In this document: in pieces, positions 44,290 through 56,870 of the stretch
How positions within the stretch are numbered: position 1 is the first letter of the stretch
Layout: each line of letters starts with the position of its first letter
From: Isoetes taiwanensis
Taxonomy: Eukaryota > Streptophyta > Lycopodiopsida > Isoetales > Isoetaceae
Direction of reading: 5' to 3'
Assembly (NCBI GenBank): GCA_021234155.1
Contig: JAJEKV010000033.1
Span: 4,073,454 to 4,137,453, forward strand
DNA length: 64,000 bases
Notes under the pieces: generated by a model
Database searches by the model: none
What the model was told of the DNA's origin: nothing
The model's input: the letters and a program-made list of their open reading frames with translations, nothing else
Made by a program: the position numbers and the translations under genes

Positions 44290-47200
44290 ACAAAATTCTG
44301 TATTTCCCAAGAAAACTTCTCTTCAAAACCACTTTGGATGTAATCAGAAGCATCCTACTTCGTCCGAGATAAAACAACATAAATGGTCACTACAATGCTC
44401 ATACCCAGAACACTGTCTAACTTGTCCAATGTGTAACATATTTTACACCAGCCTATGTAAATTTGCTGTATAGCCAAGTAACATATGAATGAATAAAATA
44501 AATCATAACAGAATAGAAACCGTACCTGGCAGATGATAATTAAACTGCAGCAGACGTGGATGACCAACATTTTTAACAAAGGCAGTTAAAGAGAGAATTT
44601 ATGCACTGACTAGTGACCATCAGTGATTGCTCAATTGTCTCTGTCTTATGCCATCAAATGTTGCATAAACTAAAGCTAATGAACATAAAGACCAACACCT
44701 TGAAATAATATGTAAGCACGTCTCATAAAGGCAAGGCAAGTAGTAGCGAAATTCCAATCTTTATATGGGTGTTACATGATTCATGTGTAGTAGATAGTTA
44801 TACAATACTATATGCCATCTCAACCAGGTGTGTATTGCATACATGTACTCGCAATCTTTCCTTCCATGATCTGATGGTAATTTGGAGTTGAAACATACAA
44901 CCAATACACTTTTTATGGAAAAATCCTCTTATGCGATTATGATTTCTAAAGAAATCATTGAAAATTTGAGCAAATTGCATACATATGCCGGTTTTCGATT
45001 AATCTTCAGACACACACTACTTATAGAAGGATGAAAATATAACATAGTTGTTTCAACTTCCTTACTGATGATATTTCACAACCAAACATAATTCCAATAT
45101 AATCATCAAGGCCAATCTCAAGTCTTCTAATGAAATCAATCTCCTGCCCTCTCACTTCGTCTTTAAAATACCACATCCATTAGATACTTGCACAATACTA
45201 TCATTCCTATGACATTAACATCACGAAGAAGTGAAAGGAATTTCTACATATGCTGACAACAGTCAAAGATGAAAAACCCCTTGGTAAAAATATTATAAGG
45301 TAGGCTTTCAATAACTTTAAATTGGTGGAATTATCACTTTTGGCAAGCAACTGATTTGCTGATGTCCTGTCTTGCAAAGAAATCATTGTTGCACATGTAC
45401 GGTAACACAACATTACTGCCCTATTGAATAGGTGCCAGGCATGGCCCATTTTGATTTGGATTGGATGGTCACTGTAAGTTGTGAGGGACTGAGTAGCTTC
45501 AATAAGGGACCAATAAATAGCTGGAGCAAAAGCTTAGCTTAACAAATAAGCAGCATAAACTACGTAGTATTTAATTTCAAAACTGTAGAACCTAGTATGG
45601 CAGTGATCTAACTGGATGTTGATCTGTACAACATAAAAGGGTAATTTTGCAATCTGTTTGTCACCACTTTCAAATCTGAACAAGCAAGAATGAGTCCATA
45701 AAGAAGCAAGAAAGCCTGGTGCACTCATTCTTTTCCATGTTGCATGAAACTTGGGAGTGTATCTCGGGATTTTGACAGTTTTTGTGACACTTTTCTATAG
45801 CTCCCAATCAGATTTATTTTCTATTTTGATGCTTTCTTATATTTCCCAATCAGAGTTATCTTTTATTTTGCAGTAAAGTGTTACAAGCAGAGGACCATCT
45901 TCTACATGTGGTAAGAAATCCTGTTGACGCTGTTTGGTGTTTATGCCTATTTGAAAGTCCTTGTTCAAAGCTATAACATCAAACCATAGAGTCAAAATCT
46001 ACATTTATGCGAAGGGCATTGATAATCCTACCAAGAATGTGACTTCAGTGCAGAACATTATCCAAGGCATTGAGGCATTGAATGCAAAGCAAAAGAATTT
46101 ATGCCAACCATCGTATTTTAATCTTTAAAAAAACTTTTTGTACATATTTGTACATAGTCGCATTGTAAGGACCCTACTGAGTAAGCTGATCGCTATGTGG
46201 AATTGACGGCTTATATGTGGAATTGATAGACAGTCTGTTGACATATATTGTGCACACATGTGCAATATGAACCCAAGCAGAGCATCTCAGTTTCAAAACG
46301 TGACCATTTTCTAAAGTTTGTGCCTATTTGGAAGTCCTCACCACAAGCTATAACATATGGCAAGAATAAACACTAATCAAAACTTTTACTTTCTCACATG
46401 TAACTCGGTCCAGTATGAACTCTTTCATCAAGCATCACTAGCTAGGTTTGATTACACACCTAAAAGCTAAAAAAACTGATGTATACCAGTTCGCTCAAAG
46501 TCTCAAAACAATCCAGCAGAACAAAACCTAGTGTAGATCAGAAATCTGATCAGAAGCAACATTCAAACATATTTCATCAGAGATCTGCCTCAAAAAGCAT
46601 ATATTTCGTTAGGATAAAAAGCTAGAAATTTAACTTTTACCTCTTCCCCTTGAGTCCCAACAAAGAACCCGCAAAGAGAGCTCAATTAGATCAGCATCAT
46701 GCTCATCAAGACTTGATGAGCTCCATGAAGGAGCAGATTTTAAGTTTTTGTGCTATTTATGTGTTCTATGATTGGACGTTGACTAAAGCCTTAAGAAAGA
46801 GCTTCCAGGGCAAGTTCCTGTCCTAATTGTTGAATAATCTTTTGTTTATTTTACGTTCACTTCCTCTTATCATTAACTCCTGCAACTTGCAACAAACAAC
46901 CCATAAGTTTCCCCACAGCAACAAACTGGTTATACCAAAATTCACCCTAGGTTACAGTTTAACAGCGTTCAGGTTTCTGCACAATAAGAATCTTGTAGTT
47001 TGCATGTTATGCTTCCCGTTTTCTCCATAAATAACAACTTATATAACAATGAGATGTAGGCAATGTGTTATCAATTCAAGAAGGTACTAACAGCTATTAC
47101 CGACCATAATTTCCTGGACCTTTACCTCGACGTAGAAACTGGGGCAGAATGAGCACGAACAAATTTTACATACAAAACATTGCAAACCAGTCAGCTGCAG

Positions 47201-48649
47201 ACATGAAGAGACGATCGTACCATTACCCATCTAGACATTACATTTATGGGTGGTCAGCAATCCAGAATTGGAGAACTGACTTTAGCATGGTCAAAACATA
47301 ACATGTCCACAAGAATTTAGCTTTATCTGCAGGTGCATACAATGAAGGGATGATCTCGACCAGTCTACCGCCTGATATAGTCGTTACCAATCAACTACCA
47401 TCATGTTCCACAAGATTTTATACAGCTTATAAAAAATTATTCTGCTCAGACATCTGGTAGGAAGGGCATGAATCTTTCTTCCAGTTGATCCACGCTGAAT
47501 GCATTGTTATCCACGTGTATCTGAGCATAGCATATATGCCGACCAGATTGAATTGCAAGTCTAAATTTGGGGTCTAAAGGGAAGCCATAAGAATGCAATC
47601 TCATTCTCAATTGTAGGGCTTGAAGTGATTGGTTTTTCTGGCATAAAATATCTTACCAAGATGATAGCAAAGCCGCATTTACAATTTTTAGAAGCATGCA
47701 GCAGCATAGTTTAAAGCAGGGATGAACATGGCATATCATATAAGAAAGTGGAAATGGATGATGCAATGTATTCAAAGAAGAACACAGAGCAATATAGAAA
47801 AGTCTAACAAGATAGCAGAGTGAACATAAAGACACAAAGAAGGTGGACAAGAAATTATACAATGTATTCACAGGTGAAACATATAATAGTCTCGATTCTT
47901 CCAATACATGTCACTTTTTAAAAGATGCAACAGGAAGGCATTGGTCCACACAAAATTACATTTATCAGCTCGAAAGCATGTGGCAGTATGCCACCCTCTA
48001 ACACAGGGTCGACTTGTTCATTGCAAGAATATTTTGCAATAGACACTGCATTGCACAACATTCTTGTTAGATTGTACGACAAATGTGGGAAAGCATAAGA
48101 GTACGGACTACAGAGTTTGTTGTTTAGCAAGAGCTGATCTGATCAACATCACCAAGGAACAACATTTAAATCTAAAAAAGGTCTAGACAGAATAGATTGG
48201 CTGTCGGAACAAGACAGGACAGCTCAAGATTATGATGCATTGTTTGTGGATCTAATTTGCACACCGGATTATTACACTAACCATTTACATCACCAAGCAT
48301 CAAAACAGAAATTGATTTGAAGAAAACCCACGATGATTTTGTCACGTATGTAACAAAATATTTAGGTTTAGAATAACTAAGCCATACCTGTCTCACCGGG
48401 AGCAGGAGAGTTCAATACTTAAAGCATGCTCGGGGAACCAGACAGGGCATGCGGCAAACAGTTGCGCTCTCCAACAGGCAAATGAAGGATGCTCGAACAG
48501 GCTGGTTTTTCGCGCCGTTAGATCACGGTCAACCAGATATCTCGAAGACACGTGGCCGGCTAAAACTAGCAGCAGGGCAAAGGGTTAGGGGTTTTTCAGA
48601 TGACAAACATATCATAATCATGTTGCAAAGAGGGCCCCTCAACTCCGAG
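44290..48649. other. Long gene-poor spacer
   Basis: No coding gene was recognised. A minus-strand sequence at 48590-48390 has a telo-box-like CCCTAACCC (about 48587-48595) and ends GAGACAG|GTATGG like a non-coding 5' exon. A short minus exon-like piece (FLRRGKGPGNYGR then stop, 47148-47107) lies 1.2 kb further on. Neither could be tied to a gene. A small duplicated segment (CCCAATCAGA.TTAT) occurs near 45805-45865. Confidence 0.4.
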
Positions 48650-49054
48650 CTTAGGCTACGTTCCCATGATCGTAACCGGACTTCGAAATTCAAAGGTGTT
48701 AACCCCAACTTTCAAAAATCCTCACCATTTCTGAAAACTCGAAGTCAACTTTTTCAATACCTTTAAGAAACTCGAAGTCAACTTTTTCAATAACTTTAGG
48801 AATAATTTGAAGTAGGAGGCTGCATGGGAGCTTCGCCTTAGGCTACATTCCCATGCGCCTTCAGCCAGACTCAAGATTCAAGGCAGGTGACCTGAGAGTT
48901 CAAAAACCTCCCTCCATTTCTGAAAAATCCAAGCCCCGACTTAAAAGTTGACCTCAAACTTTGAGGTTAAATATGAACATTGGAACTCACTGAACTTCAC
49001 CTTGACAAGAAATTTAGAAGTTGGGTCTTTTTTCATAGGAACGTGCCCTTAGTC
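48650..49054. mobile_element. Possible MITE (short inverted-repeat element)
   Basis: The left end CTTAGGCTACGTTCCCATGA (from 48651) is matched by the complement of the right end TCATAGGAACGTGCCCTTAG (about 49033-49052). A second internal CTTAGGCTACATTCCCATG occurs at 48836. A 29-bp tandem duplication (GAAACTCGAAGTCAACTTTT) lies at 48738-48800. The target duplication is unresolved. Confidence 0.4.
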
Positions 49055-50776
49055 CGGCATAAATTGGAGGCCCCGAGTGGGACACTCCAACCTGGCCTCT
49101 GCGGCCCTCTGATGCCAATTGGAGGCTGCCACCTCCTTTTTGGAATCATAGAATAACATGTGGCTGCCCTTAGTGTCCTAGCTTCCTCTAGTGGATGTAC
49201 AAAACGTGCATATATTATAAATTTGTTGCCCAATAGATATGCAATCTCGTTCATATCTCAAGGTGGAATATATCAAAATGTTGAAGCTCGTATGGCGGGA
49301 TGTCCCTTTTGGGCATTTTCTGGCCCATGAAAAGGGTCTAACACAGTTAGGCAGAGGATTCTTTGCCGGCCATTCACCCAACGTGAAGGGAGGCCAGGCT
49401 ATTTTTAGTCGTTGATGTCTGACATGTGGACGATTATGATCAGGTTGTTGCAGAATGTAGAGTAAGGACAAAACATATTACACAATGTTGACTAGAATTT
49501 CAGAATCGAGACGAAAAGCGGCGCAAACAACGGCAGGGGATATTCACAAAATGAATCGTTGACACGTGTCAAGTTGCTATTGGCTGAAAAAGCTAGAAAA
49601 AAAACCTAGTCGTCCTTTATATACCAAAGCATTCAAGCCATTAATGAAGATGGATGGTGGTCTACAAAGTGGGCATGCACTACAAAACATGCTCTCATTT
49701 ATTTTTACTACTGTATGGAGTATCTAAAATACCAAAAAGAAAAACCATTCAAGCAATGCTAGCAAAGTAGCAATATATAATAGCAAAGTTGTCTATCCCC
49801 TTGGCCTACCTCGTCTTCCTTTTCTGTTCTCTGCACTCCTCGTCAAACCATATTGATGTGTTGAATAATAGCCCTTTCTTCCTTTTCCTTCTCTCCTTGA
49901 ATTCTGCCATGGCGCTCTTGTACCAAACAAGTCATTCAGTCTGTTATCATTTTTCTTTTAAGTATTGTCCCTCCCTGTTCCAATTTTCCATGTTGCTTCG
50001 TACGTTGTTTAAGAAATGATGGGATTGTTGATTTTGAACCTGAAGGTCATTCTGTGTCCTCTTTTTATGTGTATTCATCTGATGCTTCCTATTGTGCCTG
50101 GACCATTTCTAGATGTATCGCTTTGTGGCTTTCCCTTTTCCCAATTAGCCAGTCTGATAGGTTCATCTAGTTATACTAGACATTGTTGTTTCACTAGCAA
50201 TGACATAATCCACGATGCTTTTTCCATGTGCATTTTGGCTGGTGAGCTCTCCCAAATATGTTCATCATTATACTCCATTACAGATGACAACCCCTGTTGC
50301 AGTGCATACTTCTACTAGCAGTTCTCCTGTATTTTGTCTTATCTTCTATCTACCATGCCCATTCATATGATCTTCTTTCCTGTGCCTATTGGTTGTTTGT
50401 GTCATCTATCCTAGTTATTTGTGTCTGCTCTTGATTGATTCTGGCATTCAGGTCTCCCACTAGGATCAAGGGTCCCTTTCCATTGCATGATAACTTCTCC
50501 TAGATCTAGCAGTTCCAACTTGTCACTATCCAGGGGGTAGTATGCAATTATCAGTGCTAGTACTGTATCAAGCAACTAACTTCTTTAATAGAGTTAAGGA
50601 GCAACACCTAGATCGTTTTCCTCATCTGGCCATGGCAAACTCAAATACAGGATGGAAGAAAAATCTAATGATATGGGCAAGTAGATGGGGTGTGGATGAA
50701 TCGAATTGGCCAAAGGACAAACAAAAAGCAAGAATACTACTGGAGAAGTTAGCAATAGACTGTTCCGGGCAAAAGA
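49055..50776. other. Spacer upstream of the gag-like ORF
   Basis: Several short plus-strand ORFs (49789-50319, 50542-50823) lack recognisable motifs. The region could contain the 5' part of the Copia-like element, but no LTR or primer site was found. Positions 49060-49150 carry repeated TTGGAGGC segments. Confidence 0.35.
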
Positions 50777-51705
50777 ATGGTACAATACCAAACCAGTGTC
50801 AATCACATAGATACCTCCTATGAATGTCGAAGTTATTTAAAAGCGAGCATACAAAAAATACAAAGTCAGAAGCATGACCAAAAGACCCATAAGATTGGGC
50901 ACATGTATGCAGAGGTGATGGATATGTGCTGGGACGAGACTGCTAAAAGTCTTGACGAGTTCTCGGATCACATAAAGCACACCTTCCAACAGATTGAAGC
51001 TTTTGGAGAAGAGCATCGAATCTCACAGTCGATGCAACTATCTTTCTTCCTTAGGTCACTACCTAATGCATTTGATTCTTTGTGCAGCAGCTTCATGCAA
51101 GACAAAGAAATGGACTTCCATCAAGCAATCACTCTTATTAAGGAGGAGATCATGATGAGGCAAGATGCAAGTAAAGATGATCATGCCACTCTCGTTGCAG
51201 CAGGGCATTCAAAGACTCAATCTACCCTAAATGGAGATGAGCACGATGAGGAGGAGAAGCAAATTGGTAGCAGATTATCTCTTCCTATTAAGCATGAAGT
51301 AGTGGATTTAGATCCTTCTACTTTCTGGATATCAGATGATGCAGTAGCACCCAATAAATGGATGCCAATTTCTGATATTCCAGCACCTTCCAAGCAAGGA
51401 TTAATAGATACCTCAGCCATTGAGCTAGGATATCTTGATGTGGCCTTCCTCTCCCCATTTTCCGGCAATGTAGCAACACTTCATCAAGTTGCATTCATTT
51501 CTGATACTTTGGCGGTGTTTATGCAAGGAGGCACTCAGGTTCTAACACCTGATCAACTGATTTTTCTGTTCGGATTACAGAAACTTCCAGCAGTTACAGC
51601 ACTTCCAACACTTCCAGCACCTGTTATGGCACTCAACTCTATTATGTTTCCAGATCAAGGAGGAGATCTTAATTCACTTGATTGTGAAGGAGTTGAATAT
51701 GCATC

Positions 51706-51736
<31 letters not shown>

Positions 51737-51757
51737 TGTATTAATCAAGCCATTTAG
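50777..51757 (+). CDS. Copia-like gag (UBN2-type) ORF with unknown C-terminal part
   Basis: The open frame is 326 codons. Residues about 45-130 match the Copia gag/UBN2 pattern: SLDEFSDHIKHTFQQIEAFG, then MQLSFFLRSLPNAFDSLCSS and AITLIKEEIMMRQ. The following roughly 190 residues (SRLSLPIKHEVVDLDPSTFW..., LTPDQLIFLFGLQKLPAVTALPTLP) have no zinc knuckle and no clear protease motif. The last 20 residues include nine Asn encoded by the microsatellite tail of the adjacent LINE, so the native C terminus has been replaced. It could be a retroelement relic that stayed open by chance or a co-opted gag. The ATG chosen is simply the first in the frame. Confidence 0.45.
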
Positions 51758-54700
51758 GCCCCCAGGCCTCTATGGCAAAAGTTTTACAAGACTATTATTG
51801 CGCTCATTCTAGAGCATTATTAGATTCATAATCTTCCATAAGATTGAACAGACAAATTATGTCTTCTCGTTCTCTCCACACTTCTCTAATATATGAGCTC
51901 AGGATATGCGCAGGAAGATCAAATAGCTCCTTCAATGTAGACATGTTAATTCCATGCTTGACTCTTATATATTCATAAGAGTAGCATTCTAGTAAAGCAT
52001 GTTTTTCTGTCTCCAACTTGGGGTCTAGACAACCGGGACAAAAACGCTCTTCACGAGCTAATCCATACATTCTGCCTGTCTCAATATGCAAATTATGAGA
52101 CGACACGATCTGAAATGAGAGATTAACATTCTTTTCTTTTCTGGCGATATGAGAGGTTAAGTATGCTTGGCTAGTGTAGTCCTTTAAGTCATTTATCTCT
52201 TCTATGTAAAATCGCTTCTTTGTGTCTCCTTCTACACTTAATTGCCACATAGTCTTCACCGTTATGCTTGCTACCTGTTCATGCACTTCTTTAAACTTCG
52301 TTGAGGTTGGCCATATCCCATATCCAAGCCATCTAGCAGCCCACTTTCTTATATCAGCATACCACCCTCTATCTCTTGACTGTTCCAATGCCAACCTTGG
52401 CCACCTATCAGAGTCCATGGCCAAAATCTTATTTACGTAAGTGATGGTTCTGCAAAGTCCCTCTACCTCTAAGGGCAATAAGCCTGCTTCTGCAAGGAGC
52501 ATGCAATACGGTGTTTGAGGTTTCACACCTAGTTCCCAAAGAAGGAATCGTTTCTGAATCTTTTCAATCTCTAACCAGCATTTTTTAGAAAGTCCAGGCC
52601 CCCATATAGGGCTGCCATACAATACTACAGGCTTCACCTGTATGCCAAAAAGCAGCTTCCTCAGATTCCACTGTTCAAAATTGTTCACTTTGCATTGGTG
52701 CATCATGCTATAGTAAGCCCTAAGGCCTCCAGAAGCTCTCTTCCGGGCTGCTAGTGTCCACCTGTAATCATTGGTTATATCAATGCCAAGATATTTATAT
52801 TCAACACCGTTTCAAAGGTATCCCTCCAACCGTGAAAGTGGTTGAATCTCGACCACCAACCACCATTATCTTGGATTTGTCCACGTTGATTAGCATACTT
52901 TTATGCTCCACGAGAATTCATGTAGCACATTCAAGTCTTCTTTGAAGACCCTCGGCGATTTGGAAATCAAAACTATGTCATCAGCAAAAAGTAATAACTG
53001 CACAACATACTTACCTAGTTTTACTCCATCACCACCGAGTCTAGCCAACCATCCCTCCAGCTCATCAATAAATAGGCCAAAGAGTGTTGGTGAACAAGGA
53101 CACCCTTGCTTTACTCCAATCGTATTCTCTATGCATTCAGGTCCCGTAAAAGGGAAAGAGAGTTTAACAAGAACCTCATTGTAGAGACAGGTGATCGCCT
53201 TCCTTATTTCCAATGGCACCTGCAAAAGTTCTAAACGTGTAGCAAGATCTTTTCTTCTTACCATGTCAAATGCCTTAGTTAGGTCAATGAAAGCAAAATA
53301 TCTTTTATTTCTGGCTCCCTTTGCACCCTCAGCTGACACTCTCAAAGTTGCCAAATGATCAAGTGTAGAGTATGCTTCTCTAAAACCTGCTTGGCCAATT
53401 GCTCGCCCATCATGAGAGTCTGCCCAAACTGTAAGTTTTTTTTCAACCATTGATGCAAATAACTTAGCAAACACACTACCCACAAGGATCGTGCGATAGT
53501 TCTTTATATCATCTCTGTCTCCTGATTTATATATTGGAATTACTCTATTCAAGCACCATTCATGCGGAAAGTGACCAGCCAAGAGGGCATCATTACAGAT
53601 ATCTGCTAAAAGGGCATGAAGCGACTTACCTCCCCATTTAAACAATTCTGATGATAGACCATTCGAGTCGCTAGCTCGGCCATTGCCCATAGTCTTCAAA
53701 GCTTCATGTACCTCCTGTGCGGTGAAAATGGGCGTGCTATCACCCTCACATGCCATCTGTTCCATCTGTGGCGTATTATATAATTTGCATACCCAAGCTA
53801 ACAAATCCTCTCGGGAAATTTCTCCCGTCGATTGTTGCTTTCTAGATCGGTTAAAAAACTTTTTTGGATCTGTATCCATTTCATGCATAAGCATCTCAGT
53901 ATGCTTTCTCATCCAGGCTCTTTTCTTCCGTTTGACAAGCTTTTTATAACTGGCAAGTTTAACAGGATCCTTGGATTGTTTCCACACAGCTTTTGCTGCT
54001 CTACAATCCAAGTCAAACCATTTACTATGTAACCATTCCGGCTTCTTTGGCTTCGTGAGCCCAAATATAGCCTGTGCCGTGTCCAACGTAAGATTCATGA
54101 GAGTTTTGCTTCTGTCCCTTAGCGACCCTTGCCATTGCATATTTACCAACTTAGCGTCTAATGCTTTTTGATATTCATCTGCAAGCTTGTAGCATAGTTT
54201 CAGCCTTGGATGAGGTACTGTCGTGGACACTTTTCTTTTAATTTTCATAGCCAAGTTAAACACATAAGGTACATGATCGGGAATCCGCATTTTTACGTCT
54301 AGCAAACAAAAATCATTACTTGTGCCAATGCATTTGGGTCTCCGATAAGGTAATCAATTGTACTTGCTACCATTAATCGATGATATGTGAAACCACCGGA
54401 ATTGGGATAATTAGTGATCCCATTAAATATGATGAAATTGAATGCCTCGCATAAGGCAATGATATGCTTGCCCATATTATTGGTGATTTGCATCTGGACT
54501 TCACGAGGCCAACTAAGTCGGCGTATCTGTTTGCTCAAGTAGCCATAACAGTTCTTTTCTTCGGATAAAAGAACGCTTGCTTATCGCTTACCACGACCAT
54601 TAAGGTCTCCCCAATAAACACCATACCGGATTCTCTAAATTTTGATATGTCTGCTGCAAGATGCATGAATGGATCCTCTCGCATGTAGCCCAACCGTAGA

Positions 54701-55430
54701 ATAGGCAGGTGCGGGGATAAGGTTCGAGTGGAGCAAAATATACCAATGCCACATAAATTTCAGCGAAACTATTCTTTATCTTTAGCCATATATCTTGAGA
54801 GAATTTGTCTTTACTAACCACTTTGAGGCTTTTTTGTAAATCTTTCTTGACATAACATGCAATTCCACCCCATCCTCTTCTGCGGTACCCAATGCATTCC
54901 AAACCGGAGTCCACAAGAAAAAACACAGGATTTCTAAAAGTCTATTGGTTTCGTGCTCCCAAGTTTCATTTAATGCCGAAATATCATATCCACTGAAACA
55001 ACTGCATATTACTTAAAATGGTGTCTTCGCATAAACCATGCACATTCCAAACTAGAAACCTGAGGGCTGCTAATTCCTATGCTTGTTTCCTTGTGACTAG
55101 CTTATTGTTTACAATGTAAGCATTTTTTCCCTCAGCTTTCAGTCTCTTTACTTCTTCCAGAAGCATCTTGCGTTCTTTCTGTTGCTGAATAGTTAGATCA
55201 TCATTGAGCCAGATTCTCTGTCCCTTTAAATGGCTCCTGTGTTGGATGATCCGTGTCTTAGCTTCAATTGTGCCAAATTTCAACAAAATAGGACGAGTTC
55301 TGCCATCTGTCTTTTTGCCCAGTCTCCTAGAGTAGATGACTCCTGGATCTACTACATGCATAGTATTTTTAAAGAAATCATCAACAATAGCAGAAGTAAT
55401 CTCACCTTCTTGATTCCAAAGCAAGGAGGA
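51708..55430 (-). mobile_element. 5'-truncated LINE with nearly intact ORF2 C-terminal half
   Basis: On the minus strand the order is: ORF1 tail (55424-55077; RTRPILLKFGTIEAKTRIIQ, HLKGQRIWLNDDLTIQQQK); APE endonuclease remnants (54926-54300; GYRRRGWGGIACYVKK, FNFIIFNGITNYPN, STIDYLIG); RT (54305-52890, 471 codons open); and the C-terminal region with zinc motif CPGCLDPKLETEKHALLEC (52706-51804). The 3' tail is an ATT trinucleotide run (51708-51737). Frame breaks occur in the endonuclease and near 52880. The internal arrangement matches L1-like plant LINEs. Confidence 0.88.
52890..54305 (-). pseudogene. LINE ORF2 reverse transcriptase segment
   Basis: The 471-codon open frame contains RT blocks in order: RVIPIYKSGDRDDIKNYRTI, GQAGFREAYSTLDHL, FAFIDLTKAFDMVRR (first catalytic Asp), GVKQGCPCSPTLFGLFIDEL and LLLFADDIVLIS (catalytic FADD). 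All key residues are present, so the RT fold itself looks intact. It is separated by a frame break from both the endonuclease upstream and the zinc-finger C terminus downstream, which makes the element non-autonomous. Confidence 0.88.
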
Positions 55431-55431
55431 G

Positions 55432-55562
55432 CAGTTGACTCTTTACTTCTAGCAACACTTGATCAAGGTCAAGCGAAGGTCTATTTACCTACCAGAGAGA
55501 ATAGAGCTGATCTCTTCATGCAAACTTGGTTTGCGAGCTTTTCAGATGAACCTGATAAGTGA
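55432..55562 (+). pseudogene. Copia-like polyprotein C-terminal fragment
   Basis: The plus frame LLLATLDQGQAKVYLPTREN then RADLFMQTWFASFSDEPDK and stop resembles the end of Copia RNase H (usual form PTxENxADxFTKxL). It sits 80 bp before the LTR at 55641 and on the far side of the LINE from the gag-like ORF, in the same orientation. The two may be parts of one interrupted element. Confidence 0.4.
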
Positions 55563-55640
55563 GCCTTGATCAAGATTCAGATCTCATCTCCAGGAGGAGG
55601 AGGACGCTGAGCATGGAGATGGCGATCTCTCATCAAGGAG

Positions 55641-55977
55641 TGTCAAGGTATATGTGATATTGAGACCACCATCTTGCTATACGTACTGAAGCAGTGACTC
55701 AGCACTCAGCACAGTGGTGCTGAGAAAGTGCTGAATTGAACACAGTCAGCACCTTATCAGCACTGAGCACCAACCTAACTAAGTAACGGCTGTTATTAGT
55801 GGGTGGTGGTTGAACGACTAATACTATTCTTAGTATCACCGTTTTATCTATATCATTGTACTTCATGTATCTCACACAACATTGAATACAATTCCAATTT
55901 GCCTTTGTTTTGAGAGCTTGCGCTCTCGGATATTGGTGTGCATCCCCTTCTCTCCCTTTCTTGGTGCAACCTTGACA
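55641..55977 (+). repeat. Copia-like LTR (337 bp)
   Basis: The block begins TGTCAAGG and ends CCTTGACA, a perfect 8-bp inverted terminal pair. TTTTATCTATATCAT (about 55840) could be the TATA region. Downstream, TTTGGTATTCAG (about 55979-55990) resembles a degenerate initiator-Met primer site, which would make this a 5' LTR. The RNase H-like fragment upstream suggests a 3' LTR instead. Confidence 0.55.
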
Positions 55978-56109
55978 GTTTTGGTATTCAGGTAACTGAT
56001 TTGTATTTATTGTTATCTATGCCACCAATCACATTAAAACCATACATAAGGTCGGTAGATGCACACAATTCCTTACTACAAAAGTTGTAAATATTGTTTG
56101 TTCATGTGC

Positions 56110-56165
56110 TCCATGGCCTCTCGAGGCCCAAGTGAGCAATAGATATAAATTAAATTAAATTTGCA
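56110..56165 (+). repeat. LINE 3' end with AAATT pentamer tail
   Basis: CCATGGCCTCTCGAGGCCCA then AATAGATATAAATTAAATTAAATT. It resembles the 3' end of the LINE at 51708-55430 (CCATAGAGGCCTGGGGGCC). Confidence 0.5.
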
Positions 56166-56431
56166 ATTTGATGCTAATAGTCATGTACCCTTTATTTATG
56201 TCATTGGTTACAATGCATGCCTTATCAGCAATGCTATTCATTATATAACATGCTAATCATGTCTTTTAATTCCAGCAGGTAAATAGGTTATATCCTACCT
56301 CCTCAGGTAGCATTTTTGTGTTATGCTTCTAGGTTTCAAGCAAGCAGATGATGTCATGTTTTCTTGCTTCCTCGAGTCTATCTCCATCATCCCATGGGTA
56401 TCTAGTATAGTTCTAGTACCAGATGCTCAGT

Positions 56432-56464
<33 letters not shown>

Positions 56465-56870
56465 ACTATAACCCCAAAATCTGCCATATGTGTAGTTTTT
56501 TGCCATTGTTTTAGCAAAAAAAACAACACTAAAAAACCACCCATACTTTTGTTCCGAAAATGCTAGAAACAACAGTAGTTTTTTACTGTAGTTTTTCACA
56601 CACAAAAGACACGTAGTTTTCATGCGTGGTTTTTAGACAAAAACAATGTGTAAATTTATGTGTGGTTTTCACCCAAAATAAAAAACAATGCATGGTTTTT
56701 AGATGTCTTCTTCACCTAGAAACAATGCATATGTCAATTTTTTAGCATAGTTTTCCTTCAATTATCCATGTGTTATTTTCATTGTTTGTAGTGAAACCAC
56801 GTGTTGGTTTCTTACTAATACACATGTTGGTTTCTTACTAATACACATGGTTCTTTCTAGTGTAGGTTTA
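56432..56870. repeat. Poly(T) run and GTGGTTTTT-rich repeat block
   Basis: A homopolymer of about 30 T (56433-56462) is followed by a stretch with many TGCATGGTTTTT/GTGTGGTTTT variants and a 21-bp direct duplication (TGTTGGTTTCTTACTAATAC at 56803 and 56824). The motif style matches the subterminal repeats of the CACTA-like element, so this may be a transposon end. No boundary was found. Confidence 0.45.

Noticed and set aside
45990-46125. Plus-strand frame with YAKGIDNPTKNVTSVQNIIQ
   Set aside because: Open for about 45 codons, but without splice support, a neighbouring exon or a recognised family.
47107-47148. Minus-strand piece FLRRGKGPGNYGR with stop, preceded by an AG acceptor
   Set aside because: It resembles the end of mitochondrial ribosomal protein mS33 only over about six residues. 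No other exon of such a gene was found.
55230-55562. Plus-strand 110-codon ORF as one gene
   Set aside because: Its first half is antisense to the LINE ORF1 tail. Only the part after 55430 has Copia-like character.
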